From Spirochaetia bacterium (lineage in GTDB: Bacteria; Spirochaetota; Spirochaetia; Treponematales; Breznakiellaceae): a DNA stretch of 11,797 bases. The stretch covers positions 1-11,797 of the forward strand of contig BOBG01000065.1 in assembly GCA_026002265.1 (NCBI GenBank), in the 5' to 3' direction. The notes beneath the pieces are model-generated. The model was not told the origin of the DNA and ran no database searches. It worked only from the letters and a program-made list of their open reading frames with translations. Position numbers and translations under genes: made by a program. Positions 1 through 6,767 of this stretch are shown here, in pieces. Each line of letters begins with the position of its first letter. The first letter of the stretch is position 1.

Positions 1-129
1 GCCGGCAGAAGGTCCACTGATGGAGGCAAACTCTCTGAGCCTGTCGAGGGGAGGCAGGGGCTAAAGAAATTCGTAAAAATTCCGGCCCCCGTTGGGGGGA
101 ACCCCCTCATTCTGCGTTTTTATCTTTGT
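1..129. other. Unassigned upstream region with possible gene tail
   Basis: No gene is recognised here. On the plus strand a frame beginning at base 2 stays open to a TAA at 62-64 and could be the last 20 codons of an upstream gene, but that is too short to identify. The frame of the downstream fusion gene is also open back to base 1, with no start codon that beats the ATG at 178. Bases 86-98 can fold as CCCCC-GTT-GGGGG, and a TTTTT lies about 20 bases further on. That is not a clean terminator arrangement. Composition is G-rich, unlike the AT-rich stretch at 110-180. Confidence 0.3.
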
Positions 130-164
130 TTGAAATACTACTTTTTTATTTTTACCAGAATCGC

Positions 165-178
165 TAACATTGTTTGTA
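165..178 (+). promoter_or_regulatory. Possible -10 box placing transcription start at the ATG
   Basis: TAACAT at 165-170 matches four of six positions of a sigma-70 -10 box and ends 7 bases before the ATG at 178. Transcription would therefore begin at or next to the start codon. No Shine-Dalgarno sequence precedes the ATG, which fits a leaderless message. There is no convincing -35 at the right distance (only a T-run at 142-147); a TTGAAA at 130-135 is too far away. Confidence 0.3.
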
Positions 179-2091
179 TGATTGTAATATTATCGCAAAG
201 TGCTTCAGCGCACGACCAAGAATTGATTCGTATTTACTTAAAAGATAGAGGATTCGGAATCCGGGAACAGACCTTGGGTGAAGATTCGATTATGAAGGCA
301 ATCGGAAAAGGCGTTGTTGACATGAAAGAATTATCGCTGCTGCCGGGAGTGGAACGGGTCGCGGCTACCTCAAAACCTTATGAGTTGGTCTCCCGTGATA
401 CCACGCCGGAAGATAGCATCGTCACTGTCGGGGGTGTGGCAATCGGCGGGTCGAGGATCACGGTCATCGCGGGTCCTTGCGCGGTGGAGAGCCGGTCGCA
501 GATTTTGGAAACGGCCGCGCTCGTGCGTGAATCCGGAGCCGTGATTCTCCGGGGCGGTGCGTACAAACCCCGGACCAGTCCCTATGCGTTTCAAGGTTTG
601 GGTATGGAGGGGCTTGAGTACCTAAAAGAAGCCGGAGAAAGCTACGGAATGCCGGTGGTCACGGAGGTTGTTTCGCCGGAATTTGCCGATTCCATGAAAG
701 ATCTGACGGATATGTTCCAGATCGGTGCCCGGAATATGCAGAATTTTGAACTTTTAAAGAAAATCGGATCAATCGGTAAACCGGTTTTGCTCAAAAGGGG
801 TGCGTCAGCAACTATCGAGGAATGGCTTCTCTCAGCAGAATATCTGCTGGCCTCCGGTACAAAGGATGTTGTTCTCTGTGAACGGGGTATCCGGACTTTT
901 GAAACCTATACCCGGAATACGCTTGATATCTCTGCGATTCCGGTGGTGAGGGAGCTGTCGCATTTGCCGGTGATCGTGGATCCGAGTCATGCGGTTGGAA
1001 TCCGGGCAAAGGTAGCGCCGGTTGCGCTGGCCGCAATTGCCGCGGGTGCAAATGGACTCACGATTGAAGTGCATCCCCGGCCGGATGAGGCTCTGTCTGA
1101 TGGTCCACAGTCGCTGTACGGAGATCAGTTTGAACGTTTGATGCGGGACATCGAGGCACTTTCACCGGTTGTAGGAAAGGAATTACTCCGGACTCCCCGG
1201 AAGAATATTTCAACGCCGGTTGTGACAATTCAGGGGCAGCCTTTGGAAAATGACACCGTTGCTTTTTCCGGAGAAAGCGGTGCGTACGCTGAACAGGCGC
1301 TTATGCGGGCTTTTGGCGACAATGCTCCCCGGATCTCGGCTTCCTCGTTTGCCGGTGTTTTTGATGCGGTTTTGTCCGGAAACGCCGGCTTCGGGATTGT
1401 ACCCATTGAAAACAGCTTGGCTGGTTCGATTCATGAAAATTATGATCTCCTCGTACGCTATCCGGATATTACTATCGTTGGAGAACTTAAGCTCCGGATT
1501 ATCCACTGCCTCATCGCGTGTGTAGGTGCGGATATCGATTCTATCAATATTATCCGTAGTCATCCTCAAGGTTTTGCCCAATGCCGGGATTTTTTGAACA
1601 AGCATCCGGATTGGCAGCTTGAACCGTACAATGACACTGCGGGCGCGGTTGCGTCTATTGCCCGGACCGGTGCAACCAAAGTCGCGGCTATCGCCGGAGA
1701 ATCAGCCGCAAAGATCCATGGATTGACTGTGCTGAAGACCGGTATTGAAACGAATCCGCTCAACTATACCCGGTTTGTGATCATTGCCCGGAAAACAGGT
1801 CAAGAAACGCCGCCGCCTTCAATGCCCGGCGCCGCAAACAAAGCATCACTCGTTTTTTCTGTGCCGGATAAACCCGGATCCTTATTTGCCTGCCTCAAAA
1901 TTTTGAGCGATCATGGGTTGAATCTTTCTAAACTCGAGTCGCGCCCCATACCGGGGCATCCATGGAGTTACCAGTTTTACGTTGATGTGAGCATCCCGGA
2001 AGCCAGCGATGCCTTTCCCTCTGCAATGGAACATTTGCTGGGAAACACCGAAGATTTTCATTTCTTGGGTACCTACCGGGCATCTTTGTAA
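178..2091 (+). CDS. aroF-pheA: Fused DAHP synthase (type I-beta) - prephenate dehydratase
   Basis: This 637-residue protein joins two aromatic amino acid enzymes. Residues 1-75 resemble the ferredoxin-like regulatory domain of Thermotoga-type DAHP synthase. Residues about 85-345 are the barrel that condenses phosphoenolpyruvate and erythrose 4-phosphate. It keeps AGPC (Cys101), KPRTSP (130-135), DPSH (His271), Glu297 and Asp308, each one position off the Thermotoga maritima metal ligands Cys102, His272, Glu298 and Asp309. Residues about 359-545 are prephenate dehydratase, which makes phenylpyruvate, with VPIENS, SHPQ and the catalytic Thr-Arg-Phe (531-533). Residues about 560-637 form an ACT domain with ESRP (587-590), which normally senses phenylalanine. 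No chorismate mutase domain is present. I chose the ATG at 178 because homology begins there; an upstream TTG at 130 adds 16 poorly fitting residues. No Shine-Dalgarno sequence is seen. The last residues after the conserved LGTY are encoded by DNA shared with the downstream repeats. Enzyme identity is secure; the regulatory coupling is inference. Confidence 0.95.
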   Translation: MIVILSQSASAHDQELIRIYLKDRGFGIREQTLGEDSIMKAIGKGVVDMKELSLLPGVERVAATSKPYELVSRDTTPEDSIVTVGGVAIGGSRITVIAGPCAVESRSQILETAALVRESGAVILRGGAYKPRTSPYAFQGLGMEGLEYLKEAGESYGMPVVTEVVSPEFADSMKDLTDMFQIGARNMQNFELLKKIGSIGKPVLLKRGASATIEEWLLSAEYLLASGTKDVVLCERGIRTFETYTRNTLDISAIPVVRELSHLPVIVDPSHAVGIRAKVAPVALAAIAAGANGLTIEVHPRPDEALSDGPQSLYGDQFERLMRDIEALSPVVGKELLRTPRKNISTPVVTIQGQPLENDTVAFSGESGAYAEQALMRAFGDNAPRISASSFAGVFDAVLSGNAGFGIVPIENSLAGSIHENYDLLVRYPDITIVGELKLRIIHCLIACVGADIDSINIIRSHPQGFAQCRDFLNKHPDWQLEPYNDTAGAVASIARTGATKVAAIAGESAAKIHGLTVLKTGIETNPLNYTRFVIIARKTGQETPPPSMPGAANKASLVFSVPDKPGSLFACLKILSDHGLNLSKLESRPIPGHPWSYQFYVDVSIPEASDAFPSAMEHLLGNTEDFHFLGTYRASL

Positions 2092-2109
2092 TATTCCCGG
2101 AAATTTTTT
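2076..2109 (+). terminator. Probable intrinsic terminator of the fusion gene
   Basis: CCGGG (2076-2080) pairs with CCCGG (2096-2100) around a 15-base loop that contains the stop codon, followed by AAA and six Ts (2104-2109). The stem is short but GC-rich. The same arrangement recurs in repeat unit 2. In unit 3 the left arm is lost, and GATGCC/GGCATC can pair instead. Confidence 0.4.
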
Positions 2110-2123
2110 CGGATCCGGCGTGA

Positions 2124-2151
2124 ATCTCGGCTTGTGGAATCTGGCCGAGAT
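2124..2151. other. Conserved stem-loop inside the tandem unit
   Basis: ATCTCGGC (2124-2131) is complementary to GCCGAGAT (2144-2151) with a 12-base loop. Unit 2 has one C-to-T change that leaves a G-T wobble, and unit 3 keeps all 8 pairs with a 9-base loop. Pairing is retained while the loop changes, which suggests the fold itself, as DNA or RNA, may matter. Confidence 0.45.
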
Positions 2152-2207
2152 CTCTCCTGTAAATATATGGATCGGGAAAGCGAATCCGATTCAGTCATGG
2201 TCGAAAA

Positions 2208-2266
2208 TGGGGACAGACCTCCGTTATTGTTTACAACATATACAGTTACATGGGGTCAGACCTCGA
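2208..2266 (+). repeat. REP-like motif pair, unit 1
   Basis: TGGGGACAGACCTCCG (2208-2223) and TGGGGTCAGACCTCGA (2251-2266) lie in the same orientation 43 bases apart. The first is the exact reverse complement of the 16 bases at 9504-9519, left of the Y1 transposase, and matches 15 of 16 bases at that transposase's right end (10126-10141). The spacer is AT-rich. The pair looks like a non-autonomous relic of, or substrate for, this transposase family. Confidence 0.7.
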
Positions 2267-2423
2267 TCGAAAAATTTAGGATGCCTACCGGGCATCTTTG
2301 ATATTCCCGGAAATTTTTTCGGATCCGGCGTGAATCTCGGTTTGTGGAATCTGGCCGAGATCTCTCCTGTAAATATATGGATCGGGAAAGCGAATCCGAT
2401 TCAGTCATGGTCGATTCCGAAAA

Positions 2424-2482
2424 TGGGGACAGACCTCTGTTATTGTTTACAACATATACAGTTACATGGGGTCAGACCTCGA
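2424..2482 (+). repeat. REP-like motif pair, unit 2
   Basis: The same pair as in unit 1: TGGGGACAGACCTCTG (2424-2439), with one C-to-T change, and TGGGGTCAGACCTCGA (2467-2482), again 43 bases apart. Confidence 0.7.
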
Positions 2483-2638
2483 TCAAAAAATTTAGGATGC
2501 CTAACAGGCATCTTTGTAATACTCCCGGAAATTTTTTCGGATCTGGCGTGAATCTCGGCTTGTATCCGGCCGAGATCTCTCCTGTAAATATATGGATCGG
2601 GAAAGCGAATCCGATTCAGTCATAGCCGATTCCGAAAA

Positions 2639-2697
2639 TGGGGACAGACCTCCGTTATTGTTTACAACATATACAGTTACATGGGGTCAGACCTCGA
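2639..2697 (+). repeat. REP-like motif pair, unit 3
   Basis: TGGGGACAGACCTCCG (2639-2654) and TGGGGTCAGACCTCGA (2682-2697), identical in motif and spacing to unit 1. Similarity between the units stops immediately after this pair, so the motif marks the right edge of the array. Confidence 0.7.
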
Positions 2698-2720
2698 ATC
2701 GTTTTTTAGCAGTTGATGTA

Positions 2721-2760
2721 TTAAAACAAAGATATTCCCGGTCGGCGGTACCGGGAATAT
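2721..2760 (-). terminator. Intrinsic terminator of the lipoprotein gene
   Basis: Read on the minus strand, just after the lipoprotein stop codon, ATATTCCCGG and CCGGGAATAT form a perfect 10-bp stem (2751-2760 with 2732-2741) around a 9-base loop, followed by CTTTGTTTTAA. The stem, its position and the T-rich tail all fit rho-independent termination of the minus-strand gene. Confidence 0.8.
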
Positions 2761-2763
2761 TGA

Positions 2764-3159
2764 TTATTGTTTCGTGAGAGTGAAGGTTCCACTCGAATTG
2801 CTGCCGGTCAATTTATTTCCGGAAATCGTATATTTGGTAGTAGTGCTGCTGGATGAAACTCCAAGTTCTGCCGGTGTCATCCACATTCCCAAAACGTAGT
2901 AATGAGTAGCCGTTGCGGTTATTGTGTTACCGGTGGATGTGAAGGTGCCTTTCACAACAGAAGTCCAGTTGATGCCATCGCTACTTGTAAACTCAGTACA
3001 AGTATTACCACCGAAAATTACTCGTCCCAACACCCCGGCGCTATTAGTCCCCTGCCATGTCCCTTCAATGTTCGCGTTCTCACCACTATCACCACAGCCG
3101 GTCATTACCATGGATAGAGCAACAGTCAACAATCCGATCAAAAAAATCTTTTGTTTCAT
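2764..3159 (-). CDS. Small predicted lipoprotein, beta-rich (lipocalin-like)
   Basis: A 131-residue exported protein of unknown function. Residues 1-21 are a lipoprotein signal peptide: KQK, then a hydrophobic core, then VMTGC with Cys22 as the lipid anchor. A Met at the -3 lipobox position is loose by E. coli standards but fits relaxed spirochaetal lipoboxes. The mature part opens with an IEGTWQG motif. It continues with Thr/Ser/Gly-rich alternating segments ending in SGTFTLTKQ, the pattern of small lipocalin-like or beta-barrel lipoproteins; the fold is inference. The ATG at 3159 is chosen over an upstream in-frame ATG at 3192 because AAGGAG sits 6-7 bases before it and the signal peptide starts there. 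It is a single-gene unit with its own terminator, divergent from the gene at 3421. Confidence 0.82.
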   Translation of the reverse strand: MKQKIFLIGLLTVALSMVMTGCGDSGENANIEGTWQGTNSAGVLGRVIFGGNTCTEFTSSDGINWTSVVKGTFTSTGNTITATATHYYVLGMWMTPAELGVSSSSTTTKYTISGNKLTGSNSSGTFTLTKQ

Positions 3160-3242
3160 AAAAATCTCCTTGTAAAATGTTGTGAGGGGCAAAGCCGGAT
3201 TTCCTCCGCCGACCTTCCACCCAGATCAGCCCCCTAATATGG

Positions 3243-3268
3243 CATATTTTACCCCCCATCCTTGTCAA
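3243..3268 (-). promoter_or_regulatory. Possible promoter of the lipoprotein gene
   Basis: On the minus strand a perfect TTGACA (3268-3263) lies about 100 bases upstream of the ATG at 3159. The best -10 candidate is TATGCC after 16 bases, which is weak; CATATT after 20 bases is the alternative. The spacer contains a run of six Gs. Only the -35 is convincing. Confidence 0.3.
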
Positions 3269-3356
3269 GTACTTTTGCAAATATTTTATACAACTTATGC
3301 AAAATTCTGCCGTGGATGTCCGGTTTTCTTTTCTTCCATCGAAAAATTAAATTTTT
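3262..3356. promoter_or_regulatory. Divergent control region with inverted repeats
   Basis: Between the two divergent genes, TTTTGCA (3273-3279) and TGCAAAA (3298-3304) form an inverted repeat with an 18-base spacer, the shape of a regulator site. It lies directly beside the minus-strand -35 and covers a possible plus-strand promoter (TTGTCA 3262-3267, 17 bases, TTTATA 3285-3290). A second perfect dyad, AAAAATT-A-AATTTTT, is at 3342-3356. Which of these act is unknown. Confidence 0.3.
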
Positions 3357-3420
3357 ACAAAACAACCCCTGTTGGTGCTAACTACCCCATTCCCGGAAAC
3401 TATGTTACACTAACAATGTT

Positions 3421-6099
3421 GTGATTCAGATACTTTGTTTCCTTAAATTCAGGATTCAACTTCGCAAAACCAGCCCGGAAATGATGGGTCAGCTCGAAGA
3501 ATTTCTTGCGCACACGATCCGGAGCGCGGGCGGAAAAATCGAATACCGGAAACAAATATCCGCGGCATCATTCGATGAGCAAGCAATCGGTGTATGGATC
3601 ACAGTGAGTACGGTGCTGGAGTCAATTATCCGGACCTTGGATTCTGTGTCAAATGAGTTGTACGGATACACATTGCTCCTTGGAAAGGATATTCCGGATC
3701 ATCAACGGGAATGGCTCTGTAGGTCCGTGATTCGCCAGCCGGGAAAAACCAGAATCTGGTGCGATCCGGTGAGTCACCGCGCATTACAGGGCTACATTAG
3801 TTTTGAAAGTACCAAATTGCAGCTTTTCGGCACCGAGTATATCCGTATAGCGGAATTCGACCCGCCCGGCATGAAAAATGAAGCAGTGCCGCCGGCTCAA
3901 GATTTTATACAGCAAACACTAAACGAAAATCCCCGCCGCAATATCCTCTTTCGGGGGCCGCCCTTTATTGGGAAACGGGCAGCATTGTACCGGTGCTGTG
4001 CGCCAAGGCTCCGGATCCGGTTTAGTGTGAGGAGAACCGGCCCATGCTGCTACGCAGACGCGATGGATCAAGCGCTGCAAGATTCATGTTCCGGAACTAA
4101 TGCATTGACAACATTAACAGCATTAGTCGATCTCATTTACCATGAACAACTCCGGAGCGAATGTTCTGCGATAGCGATCCGCCACGGCAAAGAATTTTTA
4201 TCACTGCTTCTGGAAACCGTGATCAAAACATGTGATCATAAGCCCGTTCTTATTCTGGAGGATTTACAACATGCGGATTCAATAACCCGGGATATATTTA
4301 CCACAGTGTGGAATAGTCTTCCGGACTCCGGTGCGATCCGGATCTATGGATCTTATTCTGCAACGGATCCAGCCGCAACGCTGTCCGGTTGGGAATCGGT
4401 TTTTCCGGTGAGTGTTTCTGTGGAAGCGGAATTCCACGGCACGTCTTTTTTCCGGGTGATGCCGCCGGATTTGTGGGAACTTGCCTACTTTGCCTATCTT
4501 CTCATGCGCTATTTTCCCCGGTCCGCGATTCCGGATCTTTTTGCAGAGGAAGGAATAAATCAACAGGTTCGGTCCCGTGCATTCAAAATGCTCGTTGAGT
4601 GGGGACTCTGCTACGGGTCCGAGGATCCGGTGCCGCATATACCGGATTTTGAACTCCGGGCTGAAGTTATTCTCGGCGACGGCCGGTGGCGGATCCAAAA
4701 AATGGTCCGGAACCGTCTCAAGGATTGGGTTTTGAGGGGGAAGATCCGGCCCTGTTATGAATTACTCGAAATAATAAAAAATTTGGGGGGCGAATCGTCT
4801 GATGATCTCGTGTTGCAGGCTTTGTACAATGATGTCATTGACGGAACCTTTCGGGCTTTTGAATCCTCGCTCGGCAGCAATTATTTTGAGCGGGTGACAG
4901 GAACCGGCCGGAAAGAGCCGCTTCAGTACCTTTTCAACACGCTTCGGGCATTGGTCAGGGGAAGCGAAGGGATGATCCGGGATGCCTTCACCGCACCGGT
5001 TCCGGAAAAATTGGGTTTCAAGGGATTCCGAGTCGCGGCCCTTGAGCACCGGGCTGCGTTTTACATGGGGATTCGGGATTATGAAAATGCATGGAAAGCC
5101 GTAAAAGAAGCGATTCTGATTCAGCATGAAAAAAATGTAGCGCCTGCCTACCGGCTCTGTGCATTGATTCATGTGGCAAAACAGCAGGTTGATGATGCGG
5201 TTGAGTACGCAAATTTTGCAGTCGAAATGGCCGGTCAGTTTGATCAGATTCATGAAATCGGCATCTCTCTGTACTACTCTGCGGTGGTACGTTTTCTCCA
5301 GGGCAATATTTCCGAGGCAGAACGGCTCATAGCCCGGTCGGTTTCAAAAGCAATGGAAGTCGGTTCTTTTGAATGGGCTGATCGGTCCCGGTTTTTTCAG
5401 GCGAGGCTCCGGTTTGAAACGGGTCACTATCAGGATTCCCTGTTGCACTACCAACGATTGCAGGAGAATCCGGCATCAACACCATCAAAGGAACGTATAC
5501 TTCTCATTTCTGCATGGATGGATCGTGCGCGTGCCTATGCCGGTTATGTCGGTGCGCCCACAGCAACTGAAGGGGACGCTGCACTTTTTGCGATTGAAGC
5601 TGCGTATTTGAACGGCGATTACCAGCAAGCTGCGTTCCGAGCGGAACAGATCATCGCTCACCTGCCGGATACCCGTTTTCTCTATACAGAGCAACCGGAT
5701 TGGAGTAGCGGCTTTGCCCAATGCGAAACTTTTGCAGTGGATCAGAAGGATTTGTGGTACCGGTTTGCCACTGTGTACCGGGCATTAGCACTCTGCCGTC
5801 TTCCGGATTCTGCGAGCCGCGATCAGGCAGTGCTTTTGATCCGGGGTTTCATGGAAAATGAATCTTTTTCCGATCTGGATCCCAATGCTATATTTTATTT
5901 TTATGCGTACTACCGGATCCTCCGCGAGAGCAAAAACGCTTCAGAAGCAGACATCAACGGTGTTATCAGTCAAGCATTTCGGCGGCTCCGTCAAAAAATG
6001 AACATGATCGATGATCCGGAAACAAAAAAAGCCTTTTTTATGAACGCATACTGGAATAGTGCGCTCTGTCAAGCGGCAAAAGAATACCGATTATTTTAA
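3421..6099 (+). CDS. Large STAND/MalT-like ATPase-fold protein with TPR-type repeats, degenerate P-loop
   Basis: An 892-residue cytoplasmic protein; I do not recognise a named family. Residues 1-150 have no clear match. Residues about 160-430 look like the NTPase domain found in MalT/LuxR-type STAND regulators and in cyclase-ATPase proteins. The Walker A equivalent is GPPFIGKR (179-186), where the usual Ser/Thr after Lys185 is Arg. The Walker B region is VLILEDLQHAD (276-286), matching the family's DDLHWAD. From about 542 to 680 helical segments with Ala/Tyr patterns (GIRDYENAWKAVKEAI, GNISEAERLIARSV) resemble TPR repeats, followed by more helical sequence to the end. No DNA-binding or cyclase domain is evident. 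The GTG at 3421 has no Shine-Dalgarno sequence; MetMet at codons 21-22 (3481) is an alternative start. It is flanked by a divergent and a convergent gene, so it is probably a single-gene unit. A scaffold or sensor role is a guess. Confidence 0.75.
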   Translation: MIQILCFLKFRIQLRKTSPEMMGQLEEFLAHTIRSAGGKIEYRKQISAASFDEQAIGVWITVSTVLESIIRTLDSVSNELYGYTLLLGKDIPDHQREWLCRSVIRQPGKTRIWCDPVSHRALQGYISFESTKLQLFGTEYIRIAEFDPPGMKNEAVPPAQDFIQQTLNENPRRNILFRGPPFIGKRAALYRCCAPRLRIRFSVRRTGPCCYADAMDQALQDSCSGTNALTTLTALVDLIYHEQLRSECSAIAIRHGKEFLSLLLETVIKTCDHKPVLILEDLQHADSITRDIFTTVWNSLPDSGAIRIYGSYSATDPAATLSGWESVFPVSVSVEAEFHGTSFFRVMPPDLWELAYFAYLLMRYFPRSAIPDLFAEEGINQQVRSRAFKMLVEWGLCYGSEDPVPHIPDFELRAEVILGDGRWRIQKMVRNRLKDWVLRGKIRPCYELLEIIKNLGGESSDDLVLQALYNDVIDGTFRAFESSLGSNYFERVTGTGRKEPLQYLFNTLRALVRGSEGMIRDAFTAPVPEKLGFKGFRVAALEHRAAFYMGIRDYENAWKAVKEAILIQHEKNVAPAYRLCALIHVAKQQVDDAVEYANFAVEMAGQFDQIHEIGISLYYSAVVRFLQGNISEAERLIARSVSKAMEVGSFEWADRSRFFQARLRFETGHYQDSLLHYQRLQENPASTPSKERILLISAWMDRARAYAGYVGAPTATEGDAALFAIEAAYLNGDYQQAAFRAEQIIAHLPDTRFLYTEQPDWSSGFAQCETFAVDQKDLWYRFATVYRALALCRLPDSASRDQAVLLIRGFMENESFSDLDPNAIFYFYAYYRILRESKNASEADINGVISQAFRRLRQKMNMIDDPETKKAFFMNAYWNSALCQAAKEYRLF

Positions 6100-6179
6100 A
6101 ATATGCCTGACAAATGAGAAGAGTAAAGAATGTCCGGAAACTTCACATTTGAGAGTCACCAGTAAATCTGGAAAATCCG

Positions 6180-6347
6180 AGAATTTCACTCTCTATTCTG
6201 GTAATCTAACTCTAAAGTACCGGTATTTCATGATATATTTCTTGTATATGACCCAAAATTTCTGGTATTCCATGAAGAATCTAGGGAATTTCATGAAACG
6301 GTACCGGAATTTTATGATAAAATACTAGTATTTTATGGAATATTACA
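6180..6347. repeat. 21-bp-phased array of imperfect dyads
   Basis: Between two convergent genes, GGTATTTCATGA-like blocks start at 6222, 6264, 6285, 6306 and 6327, all exact multiples of 21 bases apart. Weaker blocks fall in the same register at 6180, about 6200 and 6243. Each unit is roughly self-complementary around TCATGA (for example TTTCATGAAA at 6289-6298), and units meet at TACCGG-type joints. ATAAAATACT at 6317-6326 is followed by its exact mirror, giving a perfect 20-bp palindrome (6317-6336). In one frame the period reads as a seven-residue repeat, which is a by-product. The last unit runs into the stop codon end of the thioesterase gene. The 21-bp phase equals two turns of DNA, so sites would face the same side. 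Confidence 0.7.
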
Positions 6348-6759
6348 GGGATTTCTCGACATAATCCAAAAGATGTTCTGATAATTTATTTTTTTTATCT
6401 TCCGGAATCGGAGTCGTTTGTTTGTTTTTAAAATCATAATGTACTACGACCGCACTTCCTTTTGCACAAAGCCGGCCATCTTGCCATGCTTCATGCCAAC
6501 AAGTAAAGGATTTAGTACCGATCCGGCTTATCCATGTACGAATTTCAACATCATATTCAAAAAATAATTCACCCACAAAATCATAATCAGTATGAGCCAT
6601 GATAAGCGGCCACGTATCATACGAGAGATTCAAGTGCGGCTCAAAAATTCGGAATAAATGATTCCGGCCGAGTTCAAACCACACCGCAATAACTGTATTG
6701 TTGATATGTCCTAGCCCATCAACATCACCGAACCGGGGGCTAACCGTTATCGTCCACAT
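6343..6759 (-). CDS. Hotdog-fold acyl-CoA thioesterase (4HBT/YbgC-FadM-like)
   Basis: A 138-residue soluble enzyme of the 4-hydroxybenzoyl-CoA thioesterase superfamily, which hydrolyses acyl-CoA thioesters; the substrate cannot be read from sequence. The N-terminus PRFGDVDGLGHINN (8-21) is the family signature, with Asp14 as the likely catalytic acid and His18-Ile-Asn-Asn following. FELGRNHLF (residues about 26-34) matches the conserved helix, and the length is typical. The start at 6759 is set by TAGGAGG about 5 bases upstream; an in-frame ATG at 6792 lies inside the preceding gene and is rejected. It is the last gene of a three-gene minus-strand operon, 8 bases after the exporter stop codon. 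Its 3' end touches the 21-bp repeat array. Confidence 0.9.
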   Translation of the reverse strand: MWTITVSPRFGDVDGLGHINNTVIAVWFELGRNHLFRIFEPHLNLSYDTWPLIMAHTDYDFVGELFFEYDVEIRTWISRIGTKSFTCWHEAWQDGRLCAKGSAVVVHYDFKNKQTTPIPEDKKNKLSEHLLDYVEKSL

Positions 6760-6767
6760 ACAACCTC

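Larger units (their letters stand above)
2072..2698. repeat. Three tandem units of ~212-216 bp
   Basis: Three direct repeats start at 2072, 2284 and 2500, giving spacings of 212 and 216 bp; the third is cut short near 2698. They differ only by scattered substitutions and small indels (units 2 and 3 carry six extra bases, ATTCCG, before AAAATGGGG; unit 3 lacks three bases in one loop). Each unit starts with CCTA..GGCATCTTTG, then GGAAATTTTTTCGGAT, a stem-loop at ATCTCGGC/GCCGAGAT, and a pair of GGGGNCAGACC motifs. The first 20 bases of unit 1 are the coding tail and stop of the fusion gene, so the array probably arose by duplication from inside that gene end. The open frames running through the units look like by-products of the repetition, not genes. 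Confidence 0.93.

Noticed and set aside
130..177. TTG at 130 as the start of the fusion gene, giving what looks like a signal peptide.
   Set aside because: DAHP synthase is cytoplasmic, and similarity to the regulatory domain begins at the ATG at 178. The frame is open to base 1, so upstream codons prove nothing.
1210..1605. Long antisense frames over the fusion gene, and similar ones over the ATPase-like gene (4279-4698, 4762-5253).
   Set aside because: They are arginine- and serine-rich shadows of strongly supported genes on the opposite strand, with no recognisable domains.
2009..2551. A 180-codon open frame, and a 93-codon one at 2344-2625, running through the tandem units.
   Set aside because: They begin inside another gene or mid-repeat and simply repeat the translated unit. 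They have no Shine-Dalgarno sequence or family motif, and they stay open only because of compensating indels.
6059..6328. An 89-codon frame whose end reads as seven-residue repeats (GNFMKRY, RNFMIKY).
   Set aside because: It starts inside the upstream gene in another frame and has no ribosome binding site. The heptad follows automatically from a 21-base DNA period; a stop codon interrupts the pattern one unit later.
6180..6347. The 21-bp array as a CRISPR.
   Set aside because: Units are contiguous and degenerate, with no distinct spacers and a period too short for repeat plus spacer. No cas genes are present.
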